From Doryteuthis pealeii (Eukaryota > Mollusca > Cephalopoda > Myopsida > Loliginidae), in the NCBI GenBank assembly GCA_023376005.1, contig CM042150.1:73063578-73127577 (forward strand): a stretch of DNA of 64,000 nucleotides, given 5' to 3'. This document shows positions 11,590 through 23,335 of this stretch, piece after piece. The stretch's first letter is position 1. Every line of letters begins with the position of its first letter. The translations under genes were made by a program, and so were the position numbers. The notes beneath the pieces are model-generated. The model saw only the letters and a program-made list of their open reading frames with translations, ran no database searches and was not told where the DNA came from.

Positions 11590-11830
11590 TTATTAAATAT
11601 CTTACCAGTCCAATGGCCGAAACCACTGGACACAGGGCCTGAGAGACAAATTGGCTACTTTCCAGTGATTGGAAAAGCAACTAAAGTGTTCCTTGCCTCT
11701 AAAGCCACAAAACAAGTTCTCCACTCTATTCAAAGTAGACAAAATAAATGAAGAGAAACCTGCCCAGATTTGTGAATAGTATTCAATCTTCCTTAGGTAA
11801 ATCTGGCTTTTGTTTGTGACGTTCATATTG
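11590..11830 (-). pseudogene. decayed non-LTR retrotransposon (LINE RT C-terminal region)
   Basis: The minus-strand frame opening at 11,826 reads QIYLRKIEYYSQIWAGFSS, then LNRVENLF, then WKVANLSLRPC. This resembles the region just after the reverse transcriptase palm in jockey/CR1-type LINEs, where family members show an 'R..EYCS..W.G' motif, a 'LDRVQ/E..A..LI' motif and then 'HRR.VASLSLFYR'. The match is by remembered family pattern and was not searched. The frame ends within about 75 residues and stops follow, so the copy is dead and 5'-truncated. Confidence 0.5.
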
Positions 11831-12004
11831 TCAACACAACATTTTGGCTAATCCATTAGATGGCCTTTCTCAAATGTACTGTTTATTTGCAAAGAGAAAA
11901 TTTCAATTGTTATTGTAAAAAAAATATATAAAAAGATACCTTAGATGGTAAATTATACAACCAGTTGATTCTGATAATTTATGCAATAACAAAAATGATT
12001 TGAT

Positions 12005-12238
12005 GTGGTTTCTTTGTTTAATGGCATGGTTAAATGCCTTTGTAGATTATTTAATGTCAAAGTCATTTTTGTAGAAAACTGTAGTGGTACTATTCAACCC
12101 ATAACTGGAGGGATGAGGGGTTTTGTACCTTTCCCAAGAGTATTTGAATGTAATAGCAAAACTGGAGTTCAAACTTGTTTACTACAATGTTGCAGTCTAA
12201 CATGTTAACCACTACACCCAGAGATTCCCCTCCCACCA
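12005..12238 (-). mobile_element. tRNA-derived SINE, family E
   Basis: On the minus strand the head contains 'gtgtagtggttaacatgtta' (A-box-like) and 'agtttgaactccagttttgc' (B-box-like). A body rich in 'aatgtcaaagtcat' and a tail near 'tttgtttaatggcatgg' follow. A second copy lies at 25,105-25,325 in the same orientation. Both copies retain recognisable box spacing. Confidence 0.7.
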
Positions 12239-12405
12239 ATAACAAAAACCAAATATCTATTGTTGATATATTTTGTTTCTTTAAAAATATTTATTTTAAT
12301 ATAAAAATCTTTTCATTTTGATAAGCTAAATTTTTTATTTTTTTATTGAACTTACTTTTAAAGTTTATTTCATGCATGCATATAAGAACTATTTATGTAT
12401 ACACA

Positions 12406-12412
12406 ATAATAA

Positions 12413-12447
<35 letters not shown>

Positions 12448-12448
12448 G
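12406..12448. repeat. (AAT)n microsatellite
   Basis: About 14 imperfect AAT units at the upstream edge of the RLE-like retrotransposon fragment. Confidence 0.92.
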
Positions 12449-12832
12449 AATATGCAACAGAATAGCACGTGTAGGTTATGTGGAAATAGAGATGAAATGC
12501 ATCAAACTGGCAAAAAAGGAGTACAATTGGACGGGAAAGATAAACTATTGGGAATTATGCAAAAGATTAAAATTTGACCATACTAAAAAACAAAGGTATA
12601 GACACAAACCAGAATCTGTTTTAGAAAATGAGACCCATAAAATTTTCTGGGATTTTGAGATACAAACAGATCACCCAGATTTAGTGTTAATTTATGAGAA
12701 AAAAAAAAGAACTTGTCATCTTGTAGATTTTGGCATTAAAGTGAAAATGAAAGAAAGTGAAAAGATTGACAAATACTTGAATCTTACCAGAGAGCTGAGA
12801 ATGCTGTAGAACATGAGGTTGAGAGTGATACC
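12449..12832 (+). pseudogene. R2-like non-LTR retrotransposon C-terminal fragment, copy 1
   Basis: The open frame reads RICNRIARVGYVEIEMKC, then IKLAKKEYNW, KINYWELCKRLKFD, HKPESVLENETHK, IFWDFEIQTDHPDLVLIYEK and CHLVDFGIKVKMKE. The order suggests a decayed zinc-knuckle followed by a restriction-enzyme-like endonuclease core (PD, then about a dozen residues, then D..K). This is the layout of the C-terminus in R2-type elements. The family assignment is from pattern memory. The piece lacks any reverse transcriptase, and the sequence following RELRML runs into a stop and then an AAT tract. It is most likely a 5'-truncated dead copy. Confidence 0.6.
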
Positions 12833-12851
12833 AATTGTTTGCAAGGAGGGA

Positions 12852-12854
<3 letters not shown>

Positions 12855-12906
<52 letters not shown>
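12855..12906. repeat. (AAT)n microsatellite
   Basis: About 17 AAT units between two copies of the same retrotransposon C-terminal fragment. Confidence 0.95.
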
Positions 12907-12907
<1 letters not shown>

Positions 12908-12911
12908 CAAC

Positions 12912-13312
12912 AACAACACAGGGATTATGAGAAACAAACAAATCACCTAATCCCAGCCAAAAGACCAGACTTAGCAAAAAAAAAAAAAAATCCCATCTAT
13001 TGGATTGTGCCATTCAGGTGAACCACAGTGAAAATGAAAGAAAGAAAAAGATGGACAAATACTTAAACCTTGTCAGAGAACTAAAAAAACTGTTGAATGT
13101 GAAGGTGATACCAATTGTAATTAGTGGCCTCAGAATGGTCCGCAAGAAAAAAGACTGAAGAAATCAGAGGAATAATCTAAAGCATTCAGACAACAGTATT
13201 GTTAAGATCAGCTAGAATACTCAGGAGAGTCCTGGAGACCTGAGGAGATTTGCTGTCACTCAGAATCCAATGAAAAACCACCAGCTAACACTGGTGTGAA
13301 AAATTCACAGGG
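12912..13312 (+). pseudogene. R2-like non-LTR retrotransposon C-terminal fragment, copy 2
   Basis: Across shifting forward frames the translation gives YEKQTNHLIPAKRPDLA, an AAA-run-disrupted section, HLLDCAIQVNHSENERKKK, MDKYLNLVRELKKLLNVK, VIPIVISGLRMVRKK, then SIQTT, LLRSARILRRVLET and GDLLSLRIQ. It overlaps in content with copy 1 (PDL, H-L-x-D, KYLNL-RELK). It also extends further to the family's C-terminal end. The (A)14 run near 12,976 and internal stops make it a pseudogene. The two copies are head-to-tail, separated by an AAT microsatellite. Confidence 0.62.
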
Positions 13313-13369
13313 AGTGAAATAATATATATATATATCTTTATCAATATCATTTCACTTTATCTTTTATTT

Positions 13370-13600
13370 AAGCTGAACCTGAAATCTGCTTGAAGTGTTG
13401 AGAAGTGGAAATAAATGAAACAATATTTGATTATACTGCCTAAAACTGATTTAAACATTTTAAAGATGGTTACTTGTGTCTTGAAACAAAAGATTACAAA
13501 TGGATGACCATCAATTATTGATTATATTGTTTTAAAATTAAAGGTAGAAGAGAACCTGACTATCAGCATTTGATGAAAACATTCAGAAGAGCTAGTATCA
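13370..13600 (+). repeat. ancient interspersed repeat, family X (diverged copy)
   Basis: This aligns by eye with 35,930-36,130: 'aaatgaaacaatatttgatt' against 'aaatgaaacaatatctgact', 'ggttacttgtgtcttgaaac' against 'gatgacttgtgctttgaaat', and 'aatggatgaccatcaattat' against 'attggatggcacctaattat'. The order and spacing are conserved over about 200 bp. It is non-coding. Divergence is high, so this is an old family and its class is unknown. Confidence 0.6.
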
Positions 13601-15884
13601 TTGTAAGGAGAGGCTCTTAAAAAATGAAAATAATTTTGATACAACCTAATGATATAGAGAAACTTATTGGCACCCAATTTATTTTAATCATTCAGTTCTA
13701 TAAATACTAACAAATATGAAAAAAGCAAAAAATACTTTACTATCACTTTATAAGAATACATAGGATTGTGTGACATATTTTTTAATGAATGACAAAAATA
13801 TACTTCCTTCTGGAAATAGCAGCTAATTATTACCAATCATTGATTAGCCTGTGTTGTTGATTTGCAACATGGATCCATATGTGGGGTGGAGCTTTTTGAA
13901 CTTTTTAAATATAAAACCAGACTAAAAATAATCCAAACATGGTACTTGAACTAAGAAAACTTACTCACAGGCCAAAACGGATACCCAGATATAACTATGA
14001 ACTTGTCCAAAAATTGACACCTTTGACTAAAAAAACTATTCAATCACACCACAGTTTATTCAATTTTCATAAAATTTATATCATAAAAAAGTAAAATTGT
14101 TGAACAAATCTGATATAAAAATTATTTTCTTTTTAATGAAAGAAATTATATGAGAATCGATTAATCTGTTCTTTGTGAATAGTTTTTATCAATAGGTGTT
14201 GATTTTTAAAATTCTGTGGTCACACTTCTACCATTTGCAATTTTATGGTAAACTTCATGAAATTGCAGATGCTAGATCAAACTACTATCTCACCCTCTCT
14301 CTCACCCCCTCTCTCTCTCTCTCTCTCTCTCTCGTATACACAGATGCACATTGTTTATTGTAATTAATGCATATCTACTATTTATATTTATAAATTTGTT
14401 TTCAATATTTTTAACATCTAATATTTAAAAGATATATTGTGTCTTATTTGAAGTCAATCCTGATTTATTTGAACAATAATAAAAATCATGTTTCTTTTGA
14501 CTAATTTCCTAATGGTTGGCATATTTTTAATATTTCAGGTCATCTCCAGATATTAAAGTAAAAGTTTTCATTTATTTATTTTTTATTGTTAACTTTTTAA
14601 TGCCTGCTAGATTAACACAATATTGTTATTATTTATTAAAAACATTAACATTTAATTGTAGGACAATACCTAAAAAAAAAAAATGGAGATAAACTTTTAA
14701 TTACTATTACTAAAAAGGAAAACTTTTCTAGATGCAAATTCCCCATAACCTATTAGGGTTGTGTACATGTCATGTTGACTATTTTCCTTTGGGGTTTACT
14801 TGGCAGTGCCCATCTCCTCTCCCATAACCTATTAGGTTGTCTTCCATTTTCATCTTTTTCCTGACAACATTGTATTATTGTTTCAAATTTCCCTATTAGC
14901 ATGCTGTATGTATACTATATGAAAAGTATCATATTTGTTTGATTCCTTATTTATCTATTATTATTAAATATTGTCTGTTATTTAAACATTTATTGTTATT
15001 AGATGTCACTATACCATATACCTTACTATGGTATTATACTACTATTACAAACTGACTATCCACATTTGAGCAACCAATACTTAAAATATATGACAACCAA
15101 CATCATTGGTAACCCAGACAGAAACATAACCTTACTATTTTAATGTTAGTATACCTGCAGCTGTTTATGTGACATTAGCTTCATTTTGCTGTGGCCTAAT
15201 ATTTTGACATGATGATTAATAATAGAGGATAAGTATGTATATACTATTTTGAGTAGAATTTTCTGACAGGTTTTTAACCTTAAAAATAAAATGATTTCTC
15301 CAATGAATGATGTCAGTACAAACAATAAAGGATGATAACAAATAATCTAAAATGACTTTCAATAAATCACTTTTATCTCTTCTATCAATTTTTCCCCTAA
15401 ATACAACTCTCCTCATTCTAATAAGATTAATTTCCAATAAGTGTACAAGTTGGATACCATAATAATAACTGATTCAAAATGGATGAATTCAAGCAGAAAT
15501 TACTGGATATTAGTCTAAATTAATCAATGTCAAATAAAAGATTGGATATAAAAATAATTAATGTAGTTTATGAGAAAATAAACTTGGATAAAAAGATCAA
15601 GGCACCTAAAACTTGATTTTATTTATTAGATAAAGCATAGCCAACCATTATTAATTTTTACAAGTATCTTTTAAAATTTCAATTTTAGTTGTTTTTTTTA
15701 AAGCTTTTCATTGCAACTGTTAAGACCATAGAAATACTAATGAAAACCTACAACTTAGTGTTTTCTTCAAAGAATCACAAAAATTCTTAAAAACTTTGCC
15801 TCCAGAAATTTCCATCGATATAAATGCAATCTACATTTATAAAATATAATAAACATTTCACACTAGTTCAAATTTATTTTTTTT
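13601..15884. other. AT-rich spacer with a (CT)n tract
   Basis: No gene recognised. (CT)n lies at about 14,293-14,333. Near-identical phrases 'cccataacctattagg' occur twice, at about 14,743 and 14,820, about 77 bases apart, a small local duplication. The frame 15,216-15,437 (-) has no protein features. Confidence 0.55.
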
Positions 15885-16560
15885 TACTGAAGAATTATCA
15901 GAGCTCCATGACCTGTCTAAGTATCCTAGCTGATTTTAAGTGCTGTTTGGATGGCCTCAATTCTTCCTGAGGTTTATAGTGTCTTTTCCAGGTACTTGGA
16001 AACTTTTTTAAGGGCTCCAATTACATCTCCAACTTTTTTAGTTCTCTGGCAAAGTTCAGGTTTTTATTGAGATTTTTTCAGGGTTTTTTTAATTTTATTT
16101 TCACGGTATTCTACTGAAATGGTAAAATCCTGACTGTGATTGGTTCTTTAAGTCCCAGAGAAATGCATCTCATTTTCTTGGACAGATTCATCCATTTTTC
16201 AGTATTAGTCTCTTGAACAATTTCCAGAGGATCACCTTTCTCACCCAGTCATGTCTGCTCTTGTATTCATTTTGTGTCAGTTTAATGCATTCATTATTAT
16301 GTGATAATCTATATAAACATTTAGCCTTCACTTGTATATTATCAATTTTTGATTTGACATAATTACTCCATATACATTGTTTTGTGCTGCTATTAAGAGA
16401 GATTCAGTTTTTCTCTTCAGGTTTCCTCTTTATAGCCAAATCCAAGTCATCTCATGTGCAATTTCCTTAGTTTGTCTCATGAAGTATCCAAGTTGTTTTT
16501 TTTTTAAATTTTTTTATTGTTGATTTTCTGCTTGTCTTTTTTAATTCTAAAAGAAATCTT
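15885..16560 (-). pseudogene. heavily decayed R2-like retrotransposon C-terminal copy
   Basis: Minus-strand frames show, in order, NNECIKLTQNEYKSRHDWV, LWKLFKRL, a degraded 'WDLKNQSQ' stretch, NFARELKKLE, LEPLKKVSKYLEKTL and SGRIEAIQTALKIS. These match segment by segment the IKLAKKEY, W-ELCKRL, FWDFEIQT, RELKKL and SIQTT...RSARILRR motifs at 12.4-13.3 kb on the other strand. Many stops and frameshifts are present. No open frame is long enough to appear as a gene. Confidence 0.58.
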
Positions 16561-18565
16561 TTAAAAACAAAATTTAGATGGCCTATTTAAAAAATAATTC
16601 CCCGATTCATTTTTGTTATAAAACTTTGCTTTTCAAGATAAACTAATTGATTTAACTTGTTTTGAATTACTGATATTGCCATTACTGGCTGCTGTAGTCA
16701 ATCTTTTTTTGCTCTTTTGTATATATTCTTTAAATCCTTGAATTGTTGTAAGCATGTAATCCTCATTGCTGGCAAATCCTCTTCTTCCTTACTTGTCACA
16801 TAAAGTTTGCCAGTGTGTAAGTCTTTGTGCATCATCATTAATTATATATAAACTATATAAAATGAACTCCTTAAAACTGACATGATTTAAAACTACAGTG
16901 ATAGGGCAATAGTCCAGACCCATAATCAACAGAGCATGAGAACACTTATTAATCAATATGTTAAGATAAATTCTAATTTCTACATTAAGATATGTTCAAT
17001 ATTCAATAAGTAGCAATCAAAATAGAAATTTTTAGTCTAATTGATTAATTCATTTTTTCTTTCAAATAATTTCCTTAAAATTAAATAAATTTTTAAAGAA
17101 TTAAAAAAAAAATGATACACTTTGAAGATTAAAAAATATCAAAGCAGGAATTCTAAGTTCTTCATACTTATTTTAAATTTCATTTTTATAACAAATAGAC
17201 AAGAAATCTTTTAAAAATAAAATTTCCCATAGAATAGATGATAGATTTTTAAAAAAATAATTCCCTGATTAAAATTCTTTATAGAACTTTGCTTTTGAAA
17301 ATAAATCAATTGATTTAAGTTGTTTTGAATTTTAAATAATTCAATATTTATAAAATAAGTTTCTTAGAAAATAAACACTGTGTGTATAATCTTTTTATGT
17401 CACCAGAAAAGTCCATACATAGCATAGTGAACTCTTCTGGTGATGTTGTTATGGCAACACAAGACATGCTTGCTATCACTCAAAGTGAGCAAGTGTCATT
17501 ACCATAGCAATGTAGTTAAAAATTTAATTATGAAAATATAAAATGAATAGAAGAACAGAAATAATTGTAGAAGTTCAAATAGATATTAAATGATATTAAT
17601 ATGAAAATACATGTGAATATATTATTTAGTTTATTTTCTAAAATAAAAAATCTCATAAGCATTCAAATGTATTAGCGTATTTTCTCATAGTGTCTTATAT
17701 TTCATATAAGAAATGGTTGTTATTTTCCATCCTAAGTCAATATTACTTTGCTAAATTAGTGAAGTTGCTTAAATTTGAGTTTGCTAGGGACATGATTATT
17801 GAATCCAATCCCTTAACTGGTAATAATCTCTTATGTTAATTTTGGAAAATAGGATCATAATCAATAAGATTAAAATCAAGGAGGTTGACACAAAGATTTT
17901 TCCACTAGGGTGAGAAATGATTTTTTATTTGAATTGCAGAATAAAAATATTGTAACATTAAATTATACCAAAACTATTTATATACTTTGTTTCTATATTG
18001 TTCTTTACTATTATTAACATATTTTGAGCTTTATAAAAGCTCCATAGGAAGAAATTTAAAGATGATACAATGTTATCTTTATTAAAATAACTTACAAAAA
18101 TGCTTTATGTAACTAAGAAATATTGTTTCAATCATAGTTATAAATACCATCACTCATCTTTTTAAGCATATTCAACCATCATTTATCTTTTCATTTTGTC
18201 TTTTTATATTATCATTGAAATTTATACAAATCCATCTGTTCTTTTTAGAAATACATTGAATTTTTTTAAACTTAAAAAAATCTTTTTATTTTCTCAATGA
18301 TTTTCATGCTCTAAGTGTTTCATTCAAAAAGGGAAAAAAACTTAATTTCAGTTTATTTAAGCTTTGAAATATTTTAACTTCATATTGAATTAAATTAAAT
18401 ATACTTTATTAAAATCAATTTCCTATTTGTAAATCAAAAATGTTTTTTAACATTTAGAATATTCATTATCTTGACTTGGTATTTTTCTCAGTACTATAAA
18501 TATTAGAGTAAATAATTTGTTGTTATTTCCTAAGCTTTGCTAGGTCTAGCAAAAGGCCTCTGGTT
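16561..18565. other. AT-rich spacer
   Basis: No gene recognised. Two similar phrases ('aagaaatcttttaaaaa' followed by 'aaaatttagatgg' or 'aaaatttcccatag', then 'aataattccc') at about 16,550-16,640 and 17,200-17,300 indicate an old local duplication of about 100 bp, about 655 bases apart. Confidence 0.5.
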
Positions 18566-18569
18566 GCCA

Positions 18570-18645
18570 GATAGTATCTGATGTTACTAAGTGATAATCA
18601 ATTTAAATACTGAACTGGTTCATCACTGTTAAACTTTGGTGAAGA
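18570..18645 (-). ncRNA. 5S-rRNA-like remnant (very diverged)
   Basis: The minus strand contains 'aaagtttaacagtgatgaac' followed by 'cagttcagtatttaaattga'. This parallels the '(g)aagttaagcagt...gcctggttagtacttggatgg' core of 5S rRNA and the better-preserved copy at 28,246-28,362. It is partial and surely non-functional. Confidence 0.42.
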
Positions 18646-19341
18646 GTAAATGATTTATTGAAATTGTTTTAAATCATGTGAGAAAAAGTTTATAAATAAA
18701 CTTTAAAAGAAAAAAAAGTGAATTTGAAGTTTTTAAAAATTCTTCTTTTCAGTTTGATAATTGCTTAGTTTAAAAATTTTGCAAAGAATCAAAACATTTT
18801 TCTTCGTAACAACTTTCAGACAGCAGTAATAACTTGGTAATGCCCATCTCCTCTCCTAATAAGATGTAAAAGGTTTTACTGAGTAACAGAAGCAAGGAAT
18901 GGTCAATGACCTGACCTATTATCAAAACTATTTGATCCATATATTAAAAAATATATATGTACTCTTATCATTTTTATTCAGTCATTTTTAAATAAAAATT
19001 AAATTTCTTTCAATAAATTAGATATTTAATAGAATCAATCATAAAAAATCTCCTATGAAATTTTTCATCTTAACTTAACCTGTCTTATAATTGACAAACT
19101 TTTATGTTCATTTTTGGATCAACATAAAAAAATAAAACTTTATTTATTATAAACATTATAAGTAATAAACTGATTCTTTTGCTATTAAGAAAATATTAAA
19201 CATGGTATATAATTCATCAATTTAGATTTTTCTGTTCATTTTTAAAAAGAAGTCCAACCAATTTTTCTTTATGTTCACATTCTCTATTTTTATAATTACT
19301 AAATAAAATAAAAGAAAATGTTTCCTAAAATAAAAATTAAT

Positions 19342-19452
19342 GGTCAAGTCATGATTAAAGCAACTGGTCTTACTAGATCAACTTAGTTAAGTATCAATAA
19401 GTTTATTCAATATTTAGCTAAGTGATTATTTATGAACAACAGGTATGATAAA
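19342..19452 (+). ncRNA. 5S-rRNA-derived element (diverged)
   Basis: The forward sequence 'tggtcaagtcatgattaaag', then 'actggtcttactagatca', 'agttaagtatcaataagttt' and 'aacaggtatgataa' aligns along its length with the 5S-like copy at 45,983-46,096. It is probably an old 5S-headed SINE or a 5S pseudogene. Internal promoter elements are heavily mutated. Confidence 0.5.
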
Positions 19453-19726
19453 CAATTTGAGACTAGTGTAACAGATTAAGCAAAGCTTAGTAAATTCCAT
19501 AACAATTGAGGAATCATTTTTTTTTTATATACAAAACACTCAAATCCAAATTAAATTCTTCAAGTTTGTAATTTTTAGGTTAGATATTTATAAAGCAAAT
19601 ATTTTTACTGTTAAGCCCTTTTTTTTGGCGGGGGGGGGGAGAGTTTGAATGTTGAGCAAAATGAGTGAAATCACTCAAGTAGAAATAATTATAAAAACAC
19701 ATAATCAATGTTTACTATTATTTTCC

Positions 19727-19806
19727 AAGAAATTGTCCAAACTTCTATAGAAAGAAGTTTGGACAATTTCTTTAAGATCAAGAATATATATATTCTTGAT
19801 CTTAAG
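19727..19806. repeat. two abutting hairpins
   Basis: The first hairpin pairs 'agaaattgtccaaacttct' (19,728-19,746) with its exact reverse complement (19,753-19,771) over a 6-base loop. It is followed immediately by a perfect 34-nt palindrome (19,772-19,805) centred on alternating TA. Neither is followed by a gene, so a terminator reading is not supported. Confidence 0.9.
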
Positions 19807-20900
19807 TTTTTGGCTGATTCATTCTTCAGATGAAGAGCTAAAGTCAATATTCCAAGAAAAAATGAGAAACTTTTTTTGTTCTTGAAAAATAGACACAGAA
19901 GAAAGGGTTAACTGAAACATTGGGTCAACAACAAAAGACAACAAAAACATTCAGCTGTTTGAATATTTTCTGCTGTGATGAACACATTTAATTGATAATG
20001 ATAATTGCACATTTTGAAGTTCTATAAAATACTTGAAAATTTATTCAATTACTTTTATAATAATTCAAAAAGATTTTAACATATGAATTACTATTTATCA
20101 TATCTGTTCAGTTAGATATAAAACAGATATTAGGTATTTGTTACAAAATAAACAGTTTTATGTAAGATCAATGAAGAAAAAATATTTCCTACTCACCAAT
20201 TTCTATATTTTTTAACAGTCAAAAATTAAAAGAAGAAAATAGTTAATAGACAATTTGTGTTCTGTCTATTTTTTTTCTTTTTGTTTTTTGAGTGGAACCG
20301 CCTGCTAGTAGATCTTTCACAAATTGTGTCCACAAATTAAGTGATATATTTGGTTTATCTGTCTGTGTATGGAGAAATGATAAATCATGAAGAACTAGCA
20401 ATTAATTCATCCTTCTATGATGGACTGCTAAAACATACTAAAAGAATGAAGAAGTCAGTTTTTGGTCTTTTTAATTATTGCACACTAAAGCAAGTTTTGC
20501 TGTCAGGAGAAAAAGAAAAAGAAAACATCTTTAAGAAGCAGCAAACTGTTGTCTGCAGGTGTCGCAAAATGGTAGATTTGGCCCCTTCATTATTTAGTAA
20601 TTGAATGAATGTAGTGATAAGTTACTGTCCATTTTTATAGTACATTAACTACTGGCTAGTGACAATATTGGTGACAGTGCTGAATGATAGCATATTAAGT
20701 AAGTCCATTTGCCTTAATGTTCAGAGAAGATAATATAAATGATGCATTGAAGCATTTATATTTGTTCTCAGTGATGGAATAGAAAGCAGCTGTCAGTACA
20801 AGTATGGATTGTTAAAGGAAAGCAAAGATTTCACAAGAGAATGAACATACATATTGGTGAGCATATCCATCAGTTCAAAACCTCATTATTGCATTTGATG
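19807..20900. other. AT-rich spacer
   Basis: The frame at 20,341-20,604 (+, 87 codons) is the longest non-repetitive one here. It lacks recognisable domains or clear splice context, and I leave it unannotated. Confidence 0.5.
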
Positions 20901-20924
20901 CTATTTTCATATGTTTCTTTTTGG

Positions 20925-20927
<3 letters not shown>

Positions 20928-20967
<40 letters not shown>

Positions 20968-21012
20968 ATATACACTAATACATTAATATGATGCATTTGA
21001 TAGATATTCATT

Positions 21013-21046
<34 letters not shown>
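20928..21046. repeat. (TG)n and (TA)n microsatellites
   Basis: TG repeats at about 20,928-20,964 and TA repeats at 21,017-21,046, separated by about 50 bases. Confidence 0.93.
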
Positions 21047-21052
<6 letters not shown>

Positions 21053-22185
21053 ACATTTTTTCTTGTACATATAAACTGAATTGCTAAAAAAATATGAGAG
21101 CACAGCAGTACACTGAATAATTCCAACCAATTCACTTGTAAATATGGACACAGCTGGATGAAGATTGCATAGCATAAAATATAAAGACATAGTGTAGCTG
21201 TGGAAGTTATGATATATGGGCAGAAATTAATATGTAGAATTATTGTTGAGGACTGAAGTATAGGGTACCATCTCCGTGATGCCATCTTTTTTCTTGGACA
21301 ACTGTAGCAAGGGCATACAAGGAATGTATAAATTCTGAACAGGCACAAGCACCACATAAAAACTACAGGTGCCCACAAGAAATGCAAGAATGGGACCCCC
21401 AGCAAGTGACAAAAAATGTTAATTATTCTTGAAACATTGCATCAAACACATCTGAATCTAGACTAACAAGGATACTCATGTTGTTGATGTCATAGCCTTT
21501 GTTTCTGCACCTAACCTCAACCAGAGAATATTGCCTTTATTTCTGTGGAAGACTGGTGCACTATTGCCTGAACAGATGAGTCATGTCTCTAGCTCTTTTC
21601 AGCAGTTAATCAAGTTCAAGTTTTATAGGAGACTGCATGAGGATATGAATCCAACCTCCCATAAGGTTATTATTTAGCTCTGTAATGATGTAGGGTGGGT
21701 TCTATTGGAGTTCATAGAGATTTCTAGTGAAACCTGAGTCTGTCTTGACATGTGTGACATACACAGATCTTGTTGCAAACTATTTGCACCCTTTTGTGCT
21801 TGCCATGTTTTCTAGTGGTGATTATTTTATTTTAACAAGTTAATACAACACTCTCCTTTTGCTAATCATGCAATGGTGACACAGAACTTGGCTGTTTTTT
21901 AGGTACCACAATTGGTTGATATGTTCATTATATTTAAATCCAACAGATCACATATGGATCATATTGCAGATCTAAGAGCTGAGGCTGAAGCTGAACATGT
22001 GGACAGCCCAGGATAGATGAACCAATGCAGCACCTCTTAGCAACATGAAAGCTCCATTATTTAAGTGACAGCAAGTGCAACATGTTATTATGTAGCTAGC
22101 TCTAATTGTTTGCCACTTCTGTTTATGTAATTATACAGAAATAACAAAATACTAGTATATTAATGCCCATACGTATACATACATA
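21047..22185. repeat. GC-richer block, probable old interspersed repeat
   Basis: Base composition is more balanced than in the flanks, typical of older transposon-derived DNA. The 140-codon minus frame at 20,983-21,405 starts in this block and ends in the TA/TG microsatellite translation. It shows no family motif, so I reject it as a gene. The outer boundary of the giant inverted duplication (21,804) falls inside this block. Confidence 0.4.
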
Positions 22186-22189
22186 CAGT

Positions 22190-22335
22190 ATGATCACTCT
22201 GGTGGTGTAAATGGTTTGAAAGTAAGGCTAGCAGACCATTATTAGTAAGTTTGATTCTCACAGGGTACCCTATACTTCTAGCTTTGATCCAAACTAAACT
22301 AAGCTTAGTAGCTGACTACATAAACAGAGTAGCTT
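22190..22335 (+). mobile_element. tRNA-derived SINE, family C
   Basis: 'tggtggtgtaaatggtttga', 'aggctagcagaccattatta' and the B-box-like 'taagtttgattctcacaggg' lie in the family spacing. A tail resembling 'ccaaactaaactaagcttag' follows. The mirror copy lies at 51,986-52,087 in the right arm. Confidence 0.7.
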
Positions 22336-23039
22336 TATGTGTGTGTGTGCGTAAGCATGTTTACCAACAAAAGGGTTGGAAAGAATTTGCAAATACATTT
22401 TTATTTGTCTCTATTTCATAAGAGTGTGTAATCCTCTGTTTTTTTTTCTTTGCTTGACTACTCACACATATATGCATTAATATTCATCAACTTCACTAAG
22501 TAAATGTGCAAATTCTTATTTTAAAAAAAAGAAGACTTTCTAAAGATTTTGATTATTCTTTTTATCTCTTTCCTGAATGAAAAAGAGTTTTTGCTCTCAA
22601 ATGACAAAAATATGGAACTTAATTGTAAAGTCTTTATTCCATCCAAAACAGAATCAGGTATAAAATCTTTTTCAGACAGATATGTAATATTTTTTATAGA
22701 TCAAAGTGTATGGTAATTTTTGTTGAGGGTTATGTATAAAATTTATGTAATAAAAAAAGTGATAAATTCTTGATAAAACTTAAAGTCTGAAAATATTCCT
22801 CCAAAATATGAAAGAATTTCTAAGAATAAAAACTGAATTTAACTTTATGACATTTATCATTTTGGTTGTGTAGAAAAGAATAAAGAAGATATCTGGCTTA
22901 GAAACAGAGATAAAAAGAAATCATATTATTTTGTATAAGCAATTTTTATTAAAATTGATTTTTGAAAGATCTTCTGGTAATGCAGTATTTAAATTTTGCT
23001 ATAGATCTTTTTATTTAATGATTTTTTTCTGAAGGAAAA

Positions 23040-23335
23040 TATTGATAGGCCGCTAGAACAACTCAAGGTACCAGCCACATGGATAGTCACTCAAGGTGGC
23101 AAGTGTTGCAGCTGAGGGGTTGATTTACAATTTTAAGGGGGTGGTTATTTGATTTGAAGAAATCTAATTTATCACTAATTTTATTGGTTATTTTTAAACA
23201 AAATGATGGATGGTAAACATATTTTAAAATTTTATATCAGGGAAGGGGGAAGTAGCATGTTTGAAACTTTAAAGATGTCAAAGTAGGAACAAAGAAAGTT
23301 GAAGACGCCCGTATTAGAGGATGGGGTGGGAATCT
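23040..23335. repeat. GC-richer repeat-like block
   Basis: It contains 'ccagccacatggatagtcac', 'tgcagctgaggggttgattt' and 'gttgaagacgcccgtatta', unlike the AT-rich surroundings. It is probably interspersed-repeat-derived, but no independent second copy exists in this window apart from the mirror at about 50,960-51,240. Confidence 0.35.

Noticed and set aside
11434..11751. 105-codon forward frame
   Set aside because: It is antisense to a decayed LINE fragment, has no recognised motif, and the opposite strand explains the sequence better.
12687..13013. Minus-strand frames with poly-Ile or poly-Leu
   Set aside because: Direct translation of the AAT microsatellite and the antisense of the retrotransposon fragment.
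20983..21405. 140-codon minus-strand frame, the second longest in the window
   Set aside because: No domain motif. It runs into TA/TG microsatellite translation and lies in repeat-like DNA.
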